A stretch of DNA of 64,000 bases from Fodinibius sp036381435. GTDB lineage: Bacteria; Bacteroidota; Rhodothermia; Balneolales; Balneolaceae. A program made the position numbers and the translations under genes. Below are positions 8,516-17,085 of the stretch, in pieces (position 1 is the stretch's first letter; the number at the start of each line of letters is the position of its first letter). Location: NCBI GenBank assembly GCA_036381435.1, contig DASVCW010000004.1, positions 62,001-126,000 of the forward strand, given 5' to 3'. The notes beneath the pieces are model-generated. The model had not been told where the DNA came from. It saw only the letters and a list, made by a program, of their open reading frames with translations, and ran no database searches.

Positions 8516-9106
8516 ATGCGAATATTAGAACATCCGGCTTCAGGTTCCAAGAAATTCGGTTCTAAAAGGGCTGATCATGGGGATAAAAATCCTGAAAAGG
8601 AGCGGCAGCTTAACCTGTTTTCTGTAGGGCGGATTTTGCAACTGCATCCGCATTCCCCCTTCGAAAAGGCTTTGAAAATGGATGAAAACGGAAATGTAGC
8701 GGCGGCGAAAAGTTTGTATCACAAAGCGGTTGAAGCGGACGATATGCCGGCTGATGCCTATTGCAATCTTGGAATTTTGGAATCTCAGGCGGGTAATACG
8801 GCAAAAGCTATAAATTATCTTACATTAAGTTTGAAACATAATCCCCGCCATTTAGAGGCACATTTCAATTTGGCAAATCTGTTCGTTGAGGTTGGAAATT
8901 TAGACCTCGGAATACTGCACTACGAAGTTTGTACTGAAATTAAACCAGAGTTTTCTAACAGCTATTTCAATCTTGGTTTGTGCCTGGCGGAGGCGGACAG
9001 GTATGATGAAGCAATCGAGGTTTTCGACAAATACTGCCGGTTGGTATCGCCTGAAGAACGTGAACCCGCGATGGAGCTAATTGAAAAGCTGCGGGCAATG
9101 GGTTGA
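8516..9106 (+). CDS. Tetratricopeptide-repeat protein
   Basis: The product has 196 residues. Residues about 1-45 are basic and probably disordered (ASGSKKFGSKRADHGDKNPEKE). The rest is a run of TPR units, with consensus-like stretches AYCNLGILESQAGNTAKAI, HLEAHFNLANLFVEVGNLD and SNSYFNLGLCLAEADRYDEA. TPRs are protein-protein interaction scaffolds and the partner cannot be told from sequence. There is no signal peptide, so it should be cytoplasmic. A terminator hairpin lies 15 bases past the stop. Confidence 0.8.
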   Translation: MRILEHPASGSKKFGSKRADHGDKNPEKERQLNLFSVGRILQLHPHSPFEKALKMDENGNVAAAKSLYHKAVEADDMPADAYCNLGILESQAGNTAKAINYLTLSLKHNPRHLEAHFNLANLFVEVGNLDLGILHYEVCTEIKPEFSNSYFNLGLCLAEADRYDEAIEVFDKYCRLVSPEEREPAMELIEKLRAMG

Positions 9107-9121
9107 CCAACTTGGCCACAG

Positions 9122-9157
9122 ATCTGCACGGATCGGTGCAGATTTCTATTTTTATTG
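9122..9157 (+). terminator. Rho-independent terminator after the TPR gene
   Basis: ATCTGCAC at 9122-9129 and GTGCAGAT at 9136-9143 form a perfect 8-bp stem with a 6-base loop, followed by a T-rich tract. Confidence 0.7.
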
Positions 9158-9240
9158 ACTGAGAATTAGGATAGATCCTGAGGCAAGTTCAGGATCATCG
9201 ATCCAAAATTTATAATTCAAAATTCATCATTTAAAATTGC

Positions 9241-11130
9241 TTATGCTTTTTCTGATAGCTCAAACCAGCGCATAGTGTGTTCTTCGATCTCTTCAGTCAG
9301 TTCGCCATAGCGGGTTGATTTCTCCTGTAATTCTTCATGTTCAAGATTCCCGCTGCTGATCTCGGCTTCAAGTTCCTCTTTCTTTTCCTCAAGGGCCGCA
9401 ATTTTATCCTCCAGTTTATTATATTCCTTGCGCTCGTTATAAGAGAGCTTCTCTTTTTTCGCCGGTTGCTGCCTGCCATTATTCCGGCCTTTATCCGCCG
9501 CTTTATTCTTCTTTTTCTTACGCTCTGATTCGGCTTTTTCAACCTTTTCGCGGTATTCCTGATAAGTGCCGTGATGGCTGCCGATCTTCCCATTGCCTTC
9601 GAACACAAAATAGTGTTCTACCAGTTTATCCATAAAAAAGCGGTCGTGCGAGACAATGATCAGACAACCTCCGAAATTCTTAAGGAATTCTTCAAGTTTA
9701 TTCAGCGTGAGCAGATCCAGATCGTTGGTGGGTTCATCCAGAATTAAGAAATTGGGATTTTGAATGAGTACCATCATCAAGCCAAGGCGACGTTTTTCTC
9801 CGCCACTGAGCTTTGAAACAAGGGTGTATTGCATTTCCGGGGTGAACATAAAGTGCTCCAGAAATTGCGAGGCGGAAATCTTTTTACCATTCGCCAGTTC
9901 AATCACTTTGGCGGTTTCTTCAATCACATCAATAACGCGTTGATTTTCATCAAACTCGATGCCCTGCTGCCGGTAATGTCCGAACGCAACGGTTTCTCCC
10001 GTTCTTATCTTGCCCGAATCGGCGGCCTCTTTTCCGGTGATGATGTTGAGAAAAGTACTTTTTCCCACCCCGTTATTGCCGATAATTCCAATCCGTTCGC
10101 CCTTTTTAAACGTGTAATAAAAGCTGTCGATAATTTTTTGATCACCATAGCTTTTAGAAACATTTTTGAGCTCAAGAATTTTACCGCCTAATCGCTGCAT
10201 ATTAATTTCAAGGCGCAGCTTGGGATCGCTCTTCTTGGCGTTTGCTTTCTCTTTGGTCTCATGAAAAGCGTCAATGCGTGATTTTGATTTGCTGGTACGG
10301 GCTTTGGGCGAGCGGCGCATCCATTCCAGCTCTTGTTTGTAGAGCTGATTGGCTTTATGGAGTTCTTTCCGTTCAACCTCCCGGCGTTCGGCCCGTTTCT
10401 GCAGGAAATACTGGTAATTTCCGGTGTGATGATAGAGTTTCCCGCCTTCCAGCTCCAGAATATGATCACAAACACGATCCAGAAAGTAGCGATCATGCGT
10501 CACCATCAGCAGCGTCATATTGGTTTTTATCAGGTAGTCTTCCAGCCATTCGATCATTTCAACATCGAGATGGTTGGTAGGCTCATCAAGGATGAGCAGG
10601 TCGGGTTTGTCGAGCAGCACGAAAGCCAGAGCTACCCGTTTGCGTTCGCCCCCGGAAAGTGTAGCAATGGACTGATCGAGATCATGAATACTCAACTTGC
10701 CGAGAATTTGCTCCATGCGCTGTTCATAACCCCAGGCATCGGCCGCTTCCATAGCGGCTGAAGCTTCTTCAAAAGCTTTCTGTGTCTCTTCATTGAAGTT
10801 ATCCGCCTGCTTTTGGGCCGCTTTTTCATAGGCTTCGATAAGCTGAACCATTTTGTTATCATTCTGAGAAATAAACTCGCGGATGGATAAACTTTCATCC
10901 AGATCGGGCTCTTGTTCCAGAAAGTCAACCTCAATGCCGTTTTGTAACATCACTTTTCCTTCATCCGGCGGTTCATTGCCTGCTAAAATTTGCAACAGTG
11001 TTGATTTTCCGGTTCCATTTTCGGCAATAAGGGCGGTTTTATCACCTTTGGAAATGCCAAAAGAAAGTCCTTCAAATAGCACTTTGATGCCGTAATTCTT
11101 AGAAAGATCTTCTGTGGAAAGATAGGTCAT
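9241..11130 (-). CDS. uup: Uup-type ABC-F ATPase
   Basis: This 629-residue soluble protein has two ABC ATPase domains and no membrane segments. Domain 1 has Walker A near residues 36-44 (AENGTGKST), signature LSGGERKRVALA and Walker B LLILDEPTNHLD. Domain 2 has GNNGVGKST, LSGGEKRRLGLM and FLILDEPTNDLD. The linker between the two is charged and helical (ABC-F interdomain linker). The C-terminus (about 545-629) is a Lys/Glu-rich coiled coil starting KLSYNERKEYNKLEDKI, typical of Uup, which acts on ribosomes and has been linked to transposon excision and Holliday-junction binding. It stands alone between terminators. Confidence 0.9.
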   Translation of the reverse strand: MTYLSTEDLSKNYGIKVLFEGLSFGISKGDKTALIAENGTGKSTLLQILAGNEPPDEGKVMLQNGIEVDFLEQEPDLDESLSIREFISQNDNKMVQLIEAYEKAAQKQADNFNEETQKAFEEASAAMEAADAWGYEQRMEQILGKLSIHDLDQSIATLSGGERKRVALAFVLLDKPDLLILDEPTNHLDVEMIEWLEDYLIKTNMTLLMVTHDRYFLDRVCDHILELEGGKLYHHTGNYQYFLQKRAERREVERKELHKANQLYKQELEWMRRSPKARTSKSKSRIDAFHETKEKANAKKSDPKLRLEINMQRLGGKILELKNVSKSYGDQKIIDSFYYTFKKGERIGIIGNNGVGKSTFLNIITGKEAADSGKIRTGETVAFGHYRQQGIEFDENQRVIDVIEETAKVIELANGKKISASQFLEHFMFTPEMQYTLVSKLSGGEKRRLGLMMVLIQNPNFLILDEPTNDLDLLTLNKLEEFLKNFGGCLIIVSHDRFFMDKLVEHYFVFEGNGKIGSHHGTYQEYREKVEKAESERKKKKNKAADKGRNNGRQQPAKKEKLSYNERKEYNKLEDKIAALEEKKEELEAEISSGNLEHEELQEKSTRYGELTEEIEEHTMRWFELSEKA

Positions 11131-11200
11131 AGACTTTTGTGAATGAAGAGGTGTAATAGCTGACTATAAAATAAAAACCATATAACTAATTTTTAAACAT

Positions 11201-11240
11201 AAAAAAAGCCTGCTTCTTTTAAGAAACAGGCTTTTGAATT
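11201..11240. terminator. Bidirectional terminator between the cold-shock gene and uup
   Basis: AAAGCCTG at 11205-11212 and TTCTT pair with AAGAA and CAGGCTTT (11221-11234), flanked by an A-run on one side and T-rich sequence on the other. It lies directly after the cold-shock gene on the minus strand. Confidence 0.85.
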
Positions 11241-11253
11241 TTAACAATTCAGA

Positions 11254-11472
11254 TTATTTGTAGTCCAGACTTACTACGTTTGTAGCGCTTAAACCTTTTG
11301 GTGTTTCTTCAACATCAAATTCAACAGCTTCGCCGTCTTCCAGACCTTGATTATAATCTAAGTTTTCAATGTTATTCCTGTGAACGAAGACGTCTTTACC
11401 GCCGTCGTCAGGTTTGATAAACCCAAAACCTTTTTGAGTATCAAAAAATTTTATTGTGCCTTGTTGTGCCAT
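11254..11472 (-). CDS. Cold-shock domain protein (CspA family)
   Basis: From the ATG at 11472 this is a 72-residue CspA-type protein that binds single-stranded nucleic acid. RNP1-like KGFGFIKPDD and RNP2-like DVFVHRNNI motifs are present, as is the family start GTIKFFDTQKGFGFI. An in-frame start eight codons upstream (11496) would add an atypical MHKIHLIH leader and is rejected. About 205 bases separate the start from the next gene, leaving room for the long 5' leader usual in csp mRNAs. A strong terminator follows. Confidence 0.93.
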   Translation of the reverse strand: MAQQGTIKFFDTQKGFGFIKPDDGGKDVFVHRNNIENLDYNQGLEDGEAVEFDVEETPKGLSATNVVSLDYK

Positions 11473-11677
11473 GTGTATTAAATGTATTTTATGCACCTAT
11501 GGCTTCATGTAATGAAAGGATTTGGGTTAACGCCTCTTTCCAGAAATTTGCTGAATAGGTGGATTTGATTATATATAACAGCGTAAGTTAAGGGTATTAC
11601 ATACGAAAACCTATTTATTTCTAAAATCGTCAGAATAAATAGTTTTCGGTCTGCTTAAAATTCCTAAAGTAAAGCTC

Positions 11678-12049
11678 TTAGGCTACCGGTTTTCTGGTAT
11701 AAGATGTACCGGGCGTAGTTTCGGTCATCAATGCCGCCCCTACTTCTAAAATACCAAATATCAGGTGAGGCAGATAAACCAAATCGGCAAATCCGAATAA
11801 CCAGGGCGAGAGTGCAAGAAGCGCACCGGAAATTCCGTCCAGCCAAAGGTGAGTTGGCATAGACAGTATACGCACCGCACCTAATTCATAATTCGTTAAC
11901 AAGCTGTAGAAAATAACGCCTGCTCCTAAAATAATGAATATCCAGGTTTCAGTACCGCCTCTTTCGAATTGAAATAACCAGGGGGCGATAATAAGTATAA
12001 TTCCCATCGTATAGTCCAGCATGCCATGAGTACGGGTTGAAATCTTCAT
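11678..12049 (-). CDS. SPW-repeat membrane protein
   Basis: From the ATG at 12049 the protein has 123 residues and four hydrophobic segments. It carries two copies of the SPW-type motif, APWLFQF and SPWLFGF, each at the end of a helix, which places it in the SPW-repeat family of unknown function. The start is supported by an exact AGGAGG six bases upstream, unusual here because most genes in this window lack a Shine-Dalgarno sequence. Earlier in-frame starts at 12055 and 12112 are less likely; 12055 lies directly after the AGGAGG with no spacing. Confidence 0.8.
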   Translation of the reverse strand: MKISTRTHGMLDYTMGIILIIAPWLFQFERGGTETWIFIILGAGVIFYSLLTNYELGAVRILSMPTHLWLDGISGALLALSPWLFGFADLVYLPHLIFGILEVGAALMTETTPGTSYTRKPVA

Positions 12050-12127
12050 AAACATCCTCCTCGTGATGTGATTAGCGATTTCTGTTGTATTATTTATAGC
12101 TTTGCCGGGCAAAAAAGTTTCGAAAAA

Positions 12128-12162
12128 TAAAATGCCAAGCTTTAAAAGCTTGGCATTTTTTA
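12128..12162. terminator. Terminator after tRNA-Leu
   Basis: AAAATGCCAAGCTTT and AAAGCTTGGCATTTT form a near-perfect long stem with a tiny loop. It is flanked by A and T runs, so it can terminate both strands. It lies just past the 3' end of the minus-strand tRNA gene. Confidence 0.85.
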
Positions 12163-12170
12163 ACCTTTAG

Positions 12171-12255
12171 TACCCTGGACTGGAGTCGAACCAGCACTCC
12201 CTAAACGGGAACTGACCCCTCAAGCCAGCGCGTCTACCAATTCCGCCACCAGGGC
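12171..12255 (-). tRNA. tRNA-Leu (anticodon GAG)
   Basis: The minus strand reads GCCCTGG at the 5' end, pairing with CCAGGGT, plus discriminator A (85 nt, CCA not encoded). The anticodon arm CTGGC-TTGAGGG-GTCAG gives anticodon GAG, reading CUC/CUU leucine codons. The long variable arm (TTCCCGTTTAGGGAG) is class II, and the T-arm has GGTTCGACTCC. A strong terminator follows. Confidence 0.95.
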
Positions 12256-12402
12256 AAAAGAACGTCGAATTTTAAAGGCTCTAAATATAGAGTATTCTAT
12301 ATTCAAAAGACAGGCAATAATATAAAAATAAGTGAAATTCGAATGCTCAAAATTTCAAAATTCAAAACAAAACGTTTGACTTGAGTCATTCGAGTTTTGA
12401 AC

Positions 12403-12945
12403 TTAACCACCCAATTGCTTCTTTACATACTCATTATCAGGATCCATTTTCTGAGCCTGCTCATAATAGGTCCTGGCTTTGGCGCTTTGTCCTGCGCGTT
12501 GCATCAAATCACCCATTAAAATCCAGTTTTCCACATCTTTGGGATTACTTCTGATGCGATCCAGCAAATAAGTGATGGCTTCATTTCCCTTATCACTCAT
12601 GATCTTGTAGAGCACAATATTCCGGTGCGCCGCGGGTGAATCATCCAAATCTATAGCCTTTTCAAAGTCTTTTTTGGCCGCTTCAAGATTCTCAAGCTGC
12701 AATTTGGCAAACCCCCTCAGGTTGTACAAGCCACTTTTTTCAGTATCCTTTCTAATAGCCTTATCCAATGCTTTAATGCTCTCTTCCCACTGGTTCAGCT
12801 TCTGCATCACCATAGCCTCGAGATGGTAACCATCCACCGATTCGGGTTCCATTTTTTGAAGGTCCCGCGCGATATCCAGGGCATGATCGTAATCTTCATC
12901 CCGGAGTACGGCTAATCCTTCTTCTAATTGCTCTTCAAAATTCAT
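12403..12945 (-). CDS. Tetratricopeptide-repeat protein
   Basis: The product has 180 residues and is built almost entirely of TPR helices: VDGYHLEAMVMQKLNQWEE, SGLYNLRGFAKLQLENLEAA, VENWILMGDLMQRAGQSAKA. There is no signal peptide or membrane segment, so it is probably cytoplasmic. The function is unknown. It lies upstream of tRNA-Leu on the same strand, about 150 bases away, and is probably transcribed alone. Confidence 0.8.
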   Translation of the reverse strand: MNFEEQLEEGLAVLRDEDYDHALDIARDLQKMEPESVDGYHLEAMVMQKLNQWEESIKALDKAIRKDTEKSGLYNLRGFAKLQLENLEAAKKDFEKAIDLDDSPAAHRNIVLYKIMSDKGNEAITYLLDRIRSNPKDVENWILMGDLMQRAGQSAKARTYYEQAQKMDPDNEYVKKQLGG

Positions 12946-13016
12946 GTGTAATAATTGCTTTGAAATTAAGTATTTGAAAGAATAGTACTAAAAAGAACCG
13001 TTGAAAAAATCTACTA

Positions 13017-13146
13017 TGTCATGCTGAACTTCGCCGTAGGCATCGCTTCGGGAGTTTCAGTATCTTTAGCCGGCTTCTTTTAGAGCTAAAGCATAATTGT
13101 TCACTATAGATCCTGATCCGCCAGCTGGCGGACAGGATGACATAGA
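13017..13146. repeat. Intergenic inverted repeat (catgctgaac / ggacaggatgac type)
   Basis: The block starts tgtcatgctgaacttcgcc and ends tccgccagctggcggacagg, including the perfect palindrome CCGCCAGCTGGCGG. Related catgctgaa sequence occurs at 61530-61560. It is non-coding. Confidence 0.45.
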
Positions 13147-13190
13147 GCTTTTCAGGAAGTTCACTAACAAAGATAAGGAAAGTTAAAGCT

Positions 13191-13457
13191 TTAGTCAGCC
13201 GTTTTTGCGCTCGAATTTTTATCATCCGTTACATCTTCAAATTCAGCCTCTTCAATGCCGTCAAATTTTGAATTGCCGGTAGCAGAATTTCGGTGCTTTT
13301 GCTGGTGGTTCTGATGCTGAGAAAAATTCTTAAAATTTTGATAAATAAAACTTTTTCTGCCTTGTCCGTTTTTCTGCGAAGAATTTAGAAAAAGCCGGCT
13401 GATAACCTTTACCAGAAGGTACATCAATACAAAAAATAAAAGGGTGCGAAAAATCAT
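13191..13457 (-). CDS. Small membrane-anchored protein, DUF4834-like
   Basis: The product has 88 residues. An N-terminal transmembrane helix (MIFRTLLFFVLMYLLVKVISR) is followed by a polar Gln/His/Asn-rich middle and an acidic end (IEEAEFEDVTDD). This layout matches the DUF4834 family of Bacteroidota, whose function is unknown; the assignment is by layout only. It lies 4 bases after the deoxynucleoside kinase gene, probably in the same operon. Confidence 0.65.
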   Translation of the reverse strand: MIFRTLLFFVLMYLLVKVISRLFLNSSQKNGQGRKSFIYQNFKNFSQHQNHQQKHRNSATGNSKFDGIEEAEFEDVTDDKNSSAKTAD

Positions 13458-13461
13458 TTAA

Positions 13462-14106
13462 TTAATCAGGAATGATGTGAATGTGTGTATTGCCGCGAAT
13501 AGGTTGATTGAAAATCTGCTCCTCTATATAATCTAAGTGTTTTTCTTCATTTACAAAATCAATCTTAGATGTATTAATGATTATGAGGGGTGATTTATTG
13601 TAATGATAAAAGAAATGATTATAGGCATCGCTCAAATCTTGCAGGTAAGGGCGCGTCATCTGCCGTTCGTAGTCGCGGCCGCGCTGCCGGATATTTTCCA
13701 TGAGCCGGTCCACATTGGCCTCCAGGTAAATGACCAGATCGGGGCGGGCAGAAATTCCTGCCATAATATTGAAAATGGAATCATAAAGTGCCAATTCATC
13801 ATCCTCAAGGTTGAGGCGCGCGAAAATGCGGTCTTTTTCAAAAATATAGTCTGAAACGGTTAACTGCTGAAACAGATCTTTACTCAGCATATTTTGTTGC
13901 TGTTTAAACCGGCTGGCCAAAAAAGCCATCTGGGTAGGAAAAGCATACCGCTCACGGTCTTCATAAAACTTAGGTAAAAAGGCATTATCTTCAAACTGTT
14001 CCAGCACGAGGCGGGCATTATGGCGCTCGGTCAGCAGTTTGGCTAAAGATGTTTTTCCTACGCCAATCACGCCTTCAATAGCGATAAATTCGAAAGTATT
14101 TGCCAT
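13462..14106 (-). CDS. Deoxynucleoside kinase
   Basis: The protein has 214 residues from the ATG at 14106 and belongs to the dCK/dGK family, which phosphorylates deoxynucleosides for nucleotide salvage. Visible: P-loop EGVIGVGKTSLAK (about residues 12-24), the substrate-site region LEQFEDNAFLPKFYED, the DRx motif in FEKDRIFAR, and an arginine-rich lid (IRQRGRDYERQM). It lies 2 bases after folK on the same strand and so belongs to the folB-folK operon. Such folK-kinase pairs are common in Bacteroidota. Substrate preference cannot be read from sequence. Confidence 0.9.
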   Translation of the reverse strand: MANTFEFIAIEGVIGVGKTSLAKLLTERHNARLVLEQFEDNAFLPKFYEDRERYAFPTQMAFLASRFKQQQNMLSKDLFQQLTVSDYIFEKDRIFARLNLEDDELALYDSIFNIMAGISARPDLVIYLEANVDRLMENIRQRGRDYERQMTRPYLQDLSDAYNHFFYHYNKSPLIIINTSKIDFVNEEKHLDYIEEQIFNQPIRGNTHIHIIPD

Positions 14107-14108
14107 GT

Positions 14109-14597
14109 TTACCAACGCAGAGTCGTTTTCTTGTATCTCAAAGCCGGTGCCTCAGAAATAAGTTGTGCGACAGGAGTACGCGTTTTGGGATCAATCCATT
14201 GTGGGAAGAGTTCTTCAAGAGGCATTAGCACAAATAACCGTTTATGATATTCAGGATGTGGAATGATAAGGTTATCTGTTTGAATCACCAAGTCGTTGTA
14301 AGAGATAATATCAAGGTCAATGGTGCGGTTTCCCCATTTCGGATGCTTGGAACTGCGCCCGTGCAGTTGTTCAAAGCCTTTGAACTTTTTAATCAGCACT
14401 TTTGGATTTAACGATGTGTTTATAACAACTACGGCGTTATAAAAATCATCGATTGGCGGACCAACCGGTTCGGTGATATAAATAGATGATGCCCGAACTT
14501 CTTCTTGTGAAAGATCATTTAAAAATTGTTTAGCATCTGATAAATGTTGCTTACGCCGCCCGATATTAGAACCCAGCGCTACCACTACCGTTGCCAT
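14109..14597 (-). CDS. folK: FolK: 6-hydroxymethyl-dihydropterin pyrophosphokinase
   Basis: FolK catalyses pyrophosphoryl transfer from ATP to 6-hydroxymethyl-7,8-dihydropterin in folate synthesis. The 162 residues include the start VVVALGSNIGRRKQHL, the substrate loop ITEPVGPPIDDFYNAVV, and the family signature KWGNRTIDLDII with the catalytic Asp pair, followed by IIPHPEYHKRLFVLMPL. The start is ATG at 14597, overlapping the end of folB by 13 bases. A start three codons earlier is possible. Confidence 0.95.
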   Translation of the reverse strand: MATVVVALGSNIGRRKQHLSDAKQFLNDLSQEEVRASSIYITEPVGPPIDDFYNAVVVINTSLNPKVLIKKFKGFEQLHGRSSKHPKWGNRTIDLDIISYNDLVIQTDNLIIPHPEYHKRLFVLMPLEELFPQWIDPKTRTPVAQLISEAPALRYKKTTLRW

Positions 14598-14944
14598 GTC
14601 ATACAAATTTTTGAATAAGCGGTTTTTACGTCAAGTTGAGGATGAAGTTTTTTAACGACTACTTTTAACTCTTTAACTGAGGGAAAGCTCTCAAAAAGCC
14701 GGTCGCCTATTCGTTTAGCCAGCGTTTCAATTAATTTTACGGATGAACCGTCCATTACCGATTTTACCGCTGCTACTGCTTCCTGATAATCAATAGTATC
14801 ACTGAGCTTGTCACTGCCGCCGGCTTTGCGAAAATCTGCCGAAAAAGTTAAATCGACTTCAAAATCATTGCCGTTACGGCGTTCTTCCTCAAAATATCCG
14901 TGAAATGCATGAAAGCACAGGCCTTTAAGAGTCAGTGTTTCCAT
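14585..14944 (-). CDS. folB: FolB: dihydroneopterin aldolase
   Basis: The product has 119 residues and makes 6-hydroxymethyl-dihydropterin, the FolK substrate. Motifs are LKGLCFHAFHGYFEEERRNG near the N-terminus (with the family Glu), DTIDYQEAV, and VKLIETLAKRIGDRLFE. It lies 4 bases after dnaA and overlaps folK, making a dnaA-folB-folK-kinase run on the minus strand. Confidence 0.95.
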   Translation of the reverse strand: METLTLKGLCFHAFHGYFEEERRNGNDFEVDLTFSADFRKAGGSDKLSDTIDYQEAVAAVKSVMDGSSVKLIETLAKRIGDRLFESFPSVKELKVVVKKLHPQLDVKTAYSKICMTWQR

Positions 14945-14948
14945 TGAT

Positions 14949-16397
14949 TTATAAAGTAGCTACTTCAATTTTTTGATGAAGTTCCTCGACCATTCGTTTA
15001 TGTTTTGCCGTGGTTTGCATACGTTCTTCAACGGTTGAAATTGCATGGATTACGGTTGAATGATCACGGCCGCCAAAATGAAGGCCGATGGTTTTTAGGC
15101 TTGAATCAGTAAATTTTTTCGAGAGATACATAGCAATTTGACGTGCTTCTACAATTTCCTGCTTTCGGGTTTTCTCACGGACCTTGTTGGTATCAATCCC
15201 AAAATACTCGCATACGTAACTTTGAATCTGGTCGATAGAAATTGTGGTATGCGATTCTTTAATCATATCTTTTAACACGCGCTTGGCCATCTGAGGTTCA
15301 ATTTCATCCACATGCTGAAGTGAAGAAAAGGCCAGCAGCTTAATGATAGCGCCTTCGAGATCGCGAACATTCGACTTAAAATTATGAGCGATGAACTCAA
15401 GAACATCATGCGGCAGCTCAATACCGTTGTCATTGGCTTTACGTTCCAAAATAGCGTAACGGGTTTCATATTCAGGAATCTGCAGGTCGGCACTCAATCC
15501 CCAGCTAAAGCGTGAAATAAGGCGTTCTTCAATATCGGGAATTTCGCGGGGAGCGCGGTCACTGCTTAAAATAATCTGTTTTCCATCTTGGTGCAGGGCA
15601 TTAAAAATGTGAAAGAATTCTTCCTGTGTTTTCTCCTTTCCACTAAAAAACTGGATGTCATCGACAATCAACACATCAATCTGCCGGTAAAACATGGTAA
15701 ATTCGCTGGCCCGGTTATTACGGATCGCCTGAACAAATTCGTTCGTAAAACCTTCAGATGAGATATAAAGTACCGCTAAATCATGGCCGTTTTCCTGCTT
15801 TACCTTATTACCGATGCTTTGAATAAGGTGTGTTTTGCCCAGGCCGGTACCGCCGTAAATAAAGAAAGGGTTGAAGGAGTTGCTACCGGGATTTTCGGCA
15901 ATAGCCATTGCGGCAGAACGGGCGAGACGATTACAGTCGCCTTCAATATAACGTTCAAAAACGTAACTGGAGTTTAAGTTGGAATCAATCTTGGTTTTAC
16001 GGATGCCGGGAATTACAAAAGGGTTTTCAATCTTGCCGGGGCTTTCGGAAAACCGGTTCACCTCTTGCCCCCGGTCCTGGCTGGGCGGCATGGGTTGCTG
16101 GGGTAAACGAATGGACCGATTGTCTGTCTTATTATCAGACTTTTCAACGACTACAGAATATTCCAGTTTGCCGTTTTCTCCCAAAACTTTTGCCAGCGTT
16201 GATCGCAGCATTCCATAATAATGCTCCTCCAGCCATTCGTACCAAAACTGGCTCGGCACTTGTATGGTTAAGGTATCGTTTTCGAGTTTAACAGGGTCAA
16301 TCGGTTCGAACCACGATTTGTACTTTTGATAACTGATATTATCCTTAATAATTTCCAGGCACTGCTCCCATGCAGTATTGGCAGAAATTTTACTCAA
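14949..16397 (-). CDS. dnaA: DnaA: chromosomal replication initiator
   Basis: The protein has 482 residues if started at the TTG at 16397. Domain I begins SANTAWEQCLEIIKDNIS; the AAA+ domain has Walker A GGTGLGKTHL (near residue 180) and Walker B VLIVDDIQFF; domain IV ends with the DNA-binding signature GGRDHSTVIHAI. The open frame continues to 16523, but that extension would run through a perfect DnaA box (16451-16459) and does not resemble DnaA, so I place it in the origin. GAGGAG lies 11 bases before the TTG. folB follows at once. Confidence 0.93.
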   Translation of the reverse strand: MSKISANTAWEQCLEIIKDNISYQKYKSWFEPIDPVKLENDTLTIQVPSQFWYEWLEEHYYGMLRSTLAKVLGENGKLEYSVVVEKSDNKTDNRSIRLPQQPMPPSQDRGQEVNRFSESPGKIENPFVIPGIRKTKIDSNLNSSYVFERYIEGDCNRLARSAAMAIAENPGSNSFNPFFIYGGTGLGKTHLIQSIGNKVKQENGHDLAVLYISSEGFTNEFVQAIRNNRASEFTMFYRQIDVLIVDDIQFFSGKEKTQEEFFHIFNALHQDGKQIILSSDRAPREIPDIEERLISRFSWGLSADLQIPEYETRYAILERKANDNGIELPHDVLEFIAHNFKSNVRDLEGAIIKLLAFSSLQHVDEIEPQMAKRVLKDMIKESHTTISIDQIQSYVCEYFGIDTNKVREKTRKQEIVEARQIAMYLSKKFTDSSLKTIGLHFGGRDHSTVIHAISTVEERMQTTAKHKRMVEELHQKIEVATL

Positions 16398-16760
16398 AGC
16401 TTGATAATCTCCTCTAAAGGTTATAAATGCTGGTGACCTCACCCCTATAGTTATCCACACGTTTGAAGGGATCTTTTGCAAATAGGGTGAAACGAAGATG
16501 ATAATTTCAGAGACAGATGTCAAAAAAATATTACAATCTTATTCAAAAGTTATCCACATTTGCCTAAACAGAACAATCTAATGGGAGACAACAAGTTAAT
16601 AGCTTTAACAGTTTTCTATCAGGAAATGATTGACAGCCAATAATACTCTGCTAACAATGATTTTGCCTTTTATTAAGTTGTCTTAATCAACAGAAAAAAA
16701 GTTTTCCACAAGTTTTCCACACGTCTGAACAACAGAATTTTAGCAGCTGATAAAAGAAAT
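16398..16760. other. Probable chromosomal origin of replication (oriC)
   Basis: Directly upstream of dnaA lie two perfect DnaA boxes TTATCCACA (16451-16459 and 16550-16558) and a close pair TTTTCCACA (16702-16710 and 16713-16721), all in the same orientation. Between them is an AT-rich stretch that could unwind. The combination with dnaA is the standard bacterial layout. Strand asymmetry was not computed. Confidence 0.8.
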
Positions 16761-16833
16761 AAGAAAAGTAACTTTACCGTGAGTTCGAGATGAAAATATG
16801 TATAGCAACTATGTTTACGTCCTTTGCTATTTC

Positions 16834-17013
16834 GGACCCACCCTTGCCGTAAAGCATCCCTTTGGGAAAATCCCTCCTCCCGAATACTCGGGACGCAAAC
16901 CCATGGGACAAGGAGGGACTTTAACAGACGAAAAAAAAGAATTTATGAAGTGGCAAACCCCCTCCTTGTCCCGATGGTTTTTATCGGGATAGGGAGGGGT
17001 CGGGGGTGGGTCT
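16834..17013. repeat. Inverted-repeat element between oriC and prmC
   Basis: The element runs from ggacccaccc (16834) to gggggtgggtct (17002-17013), with internal arms such as atccctcctcccgaatactc and gggatagggaggggtc. Part of it resembles the G-rich block at 4655-4694. It is a candidate non-autonomous element or folded intergenic repeat. No gene is seen in it. Confidence 0.55.
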
Positions 17014-17085
17014 CTTTGGGCAGAAAAGACTGTTTTTTGACTTAGCTATAATGAAATCATTATTCTTTCCCCGAATTCACGTAAT

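Noticed and set aside
16398..16523. N-terminal extension of DnaA by 42 residues
   Set aside because: It would translate through a perfect DnaA box and does not resemble DnaA domain I, so I start the gene at TTG 16397.
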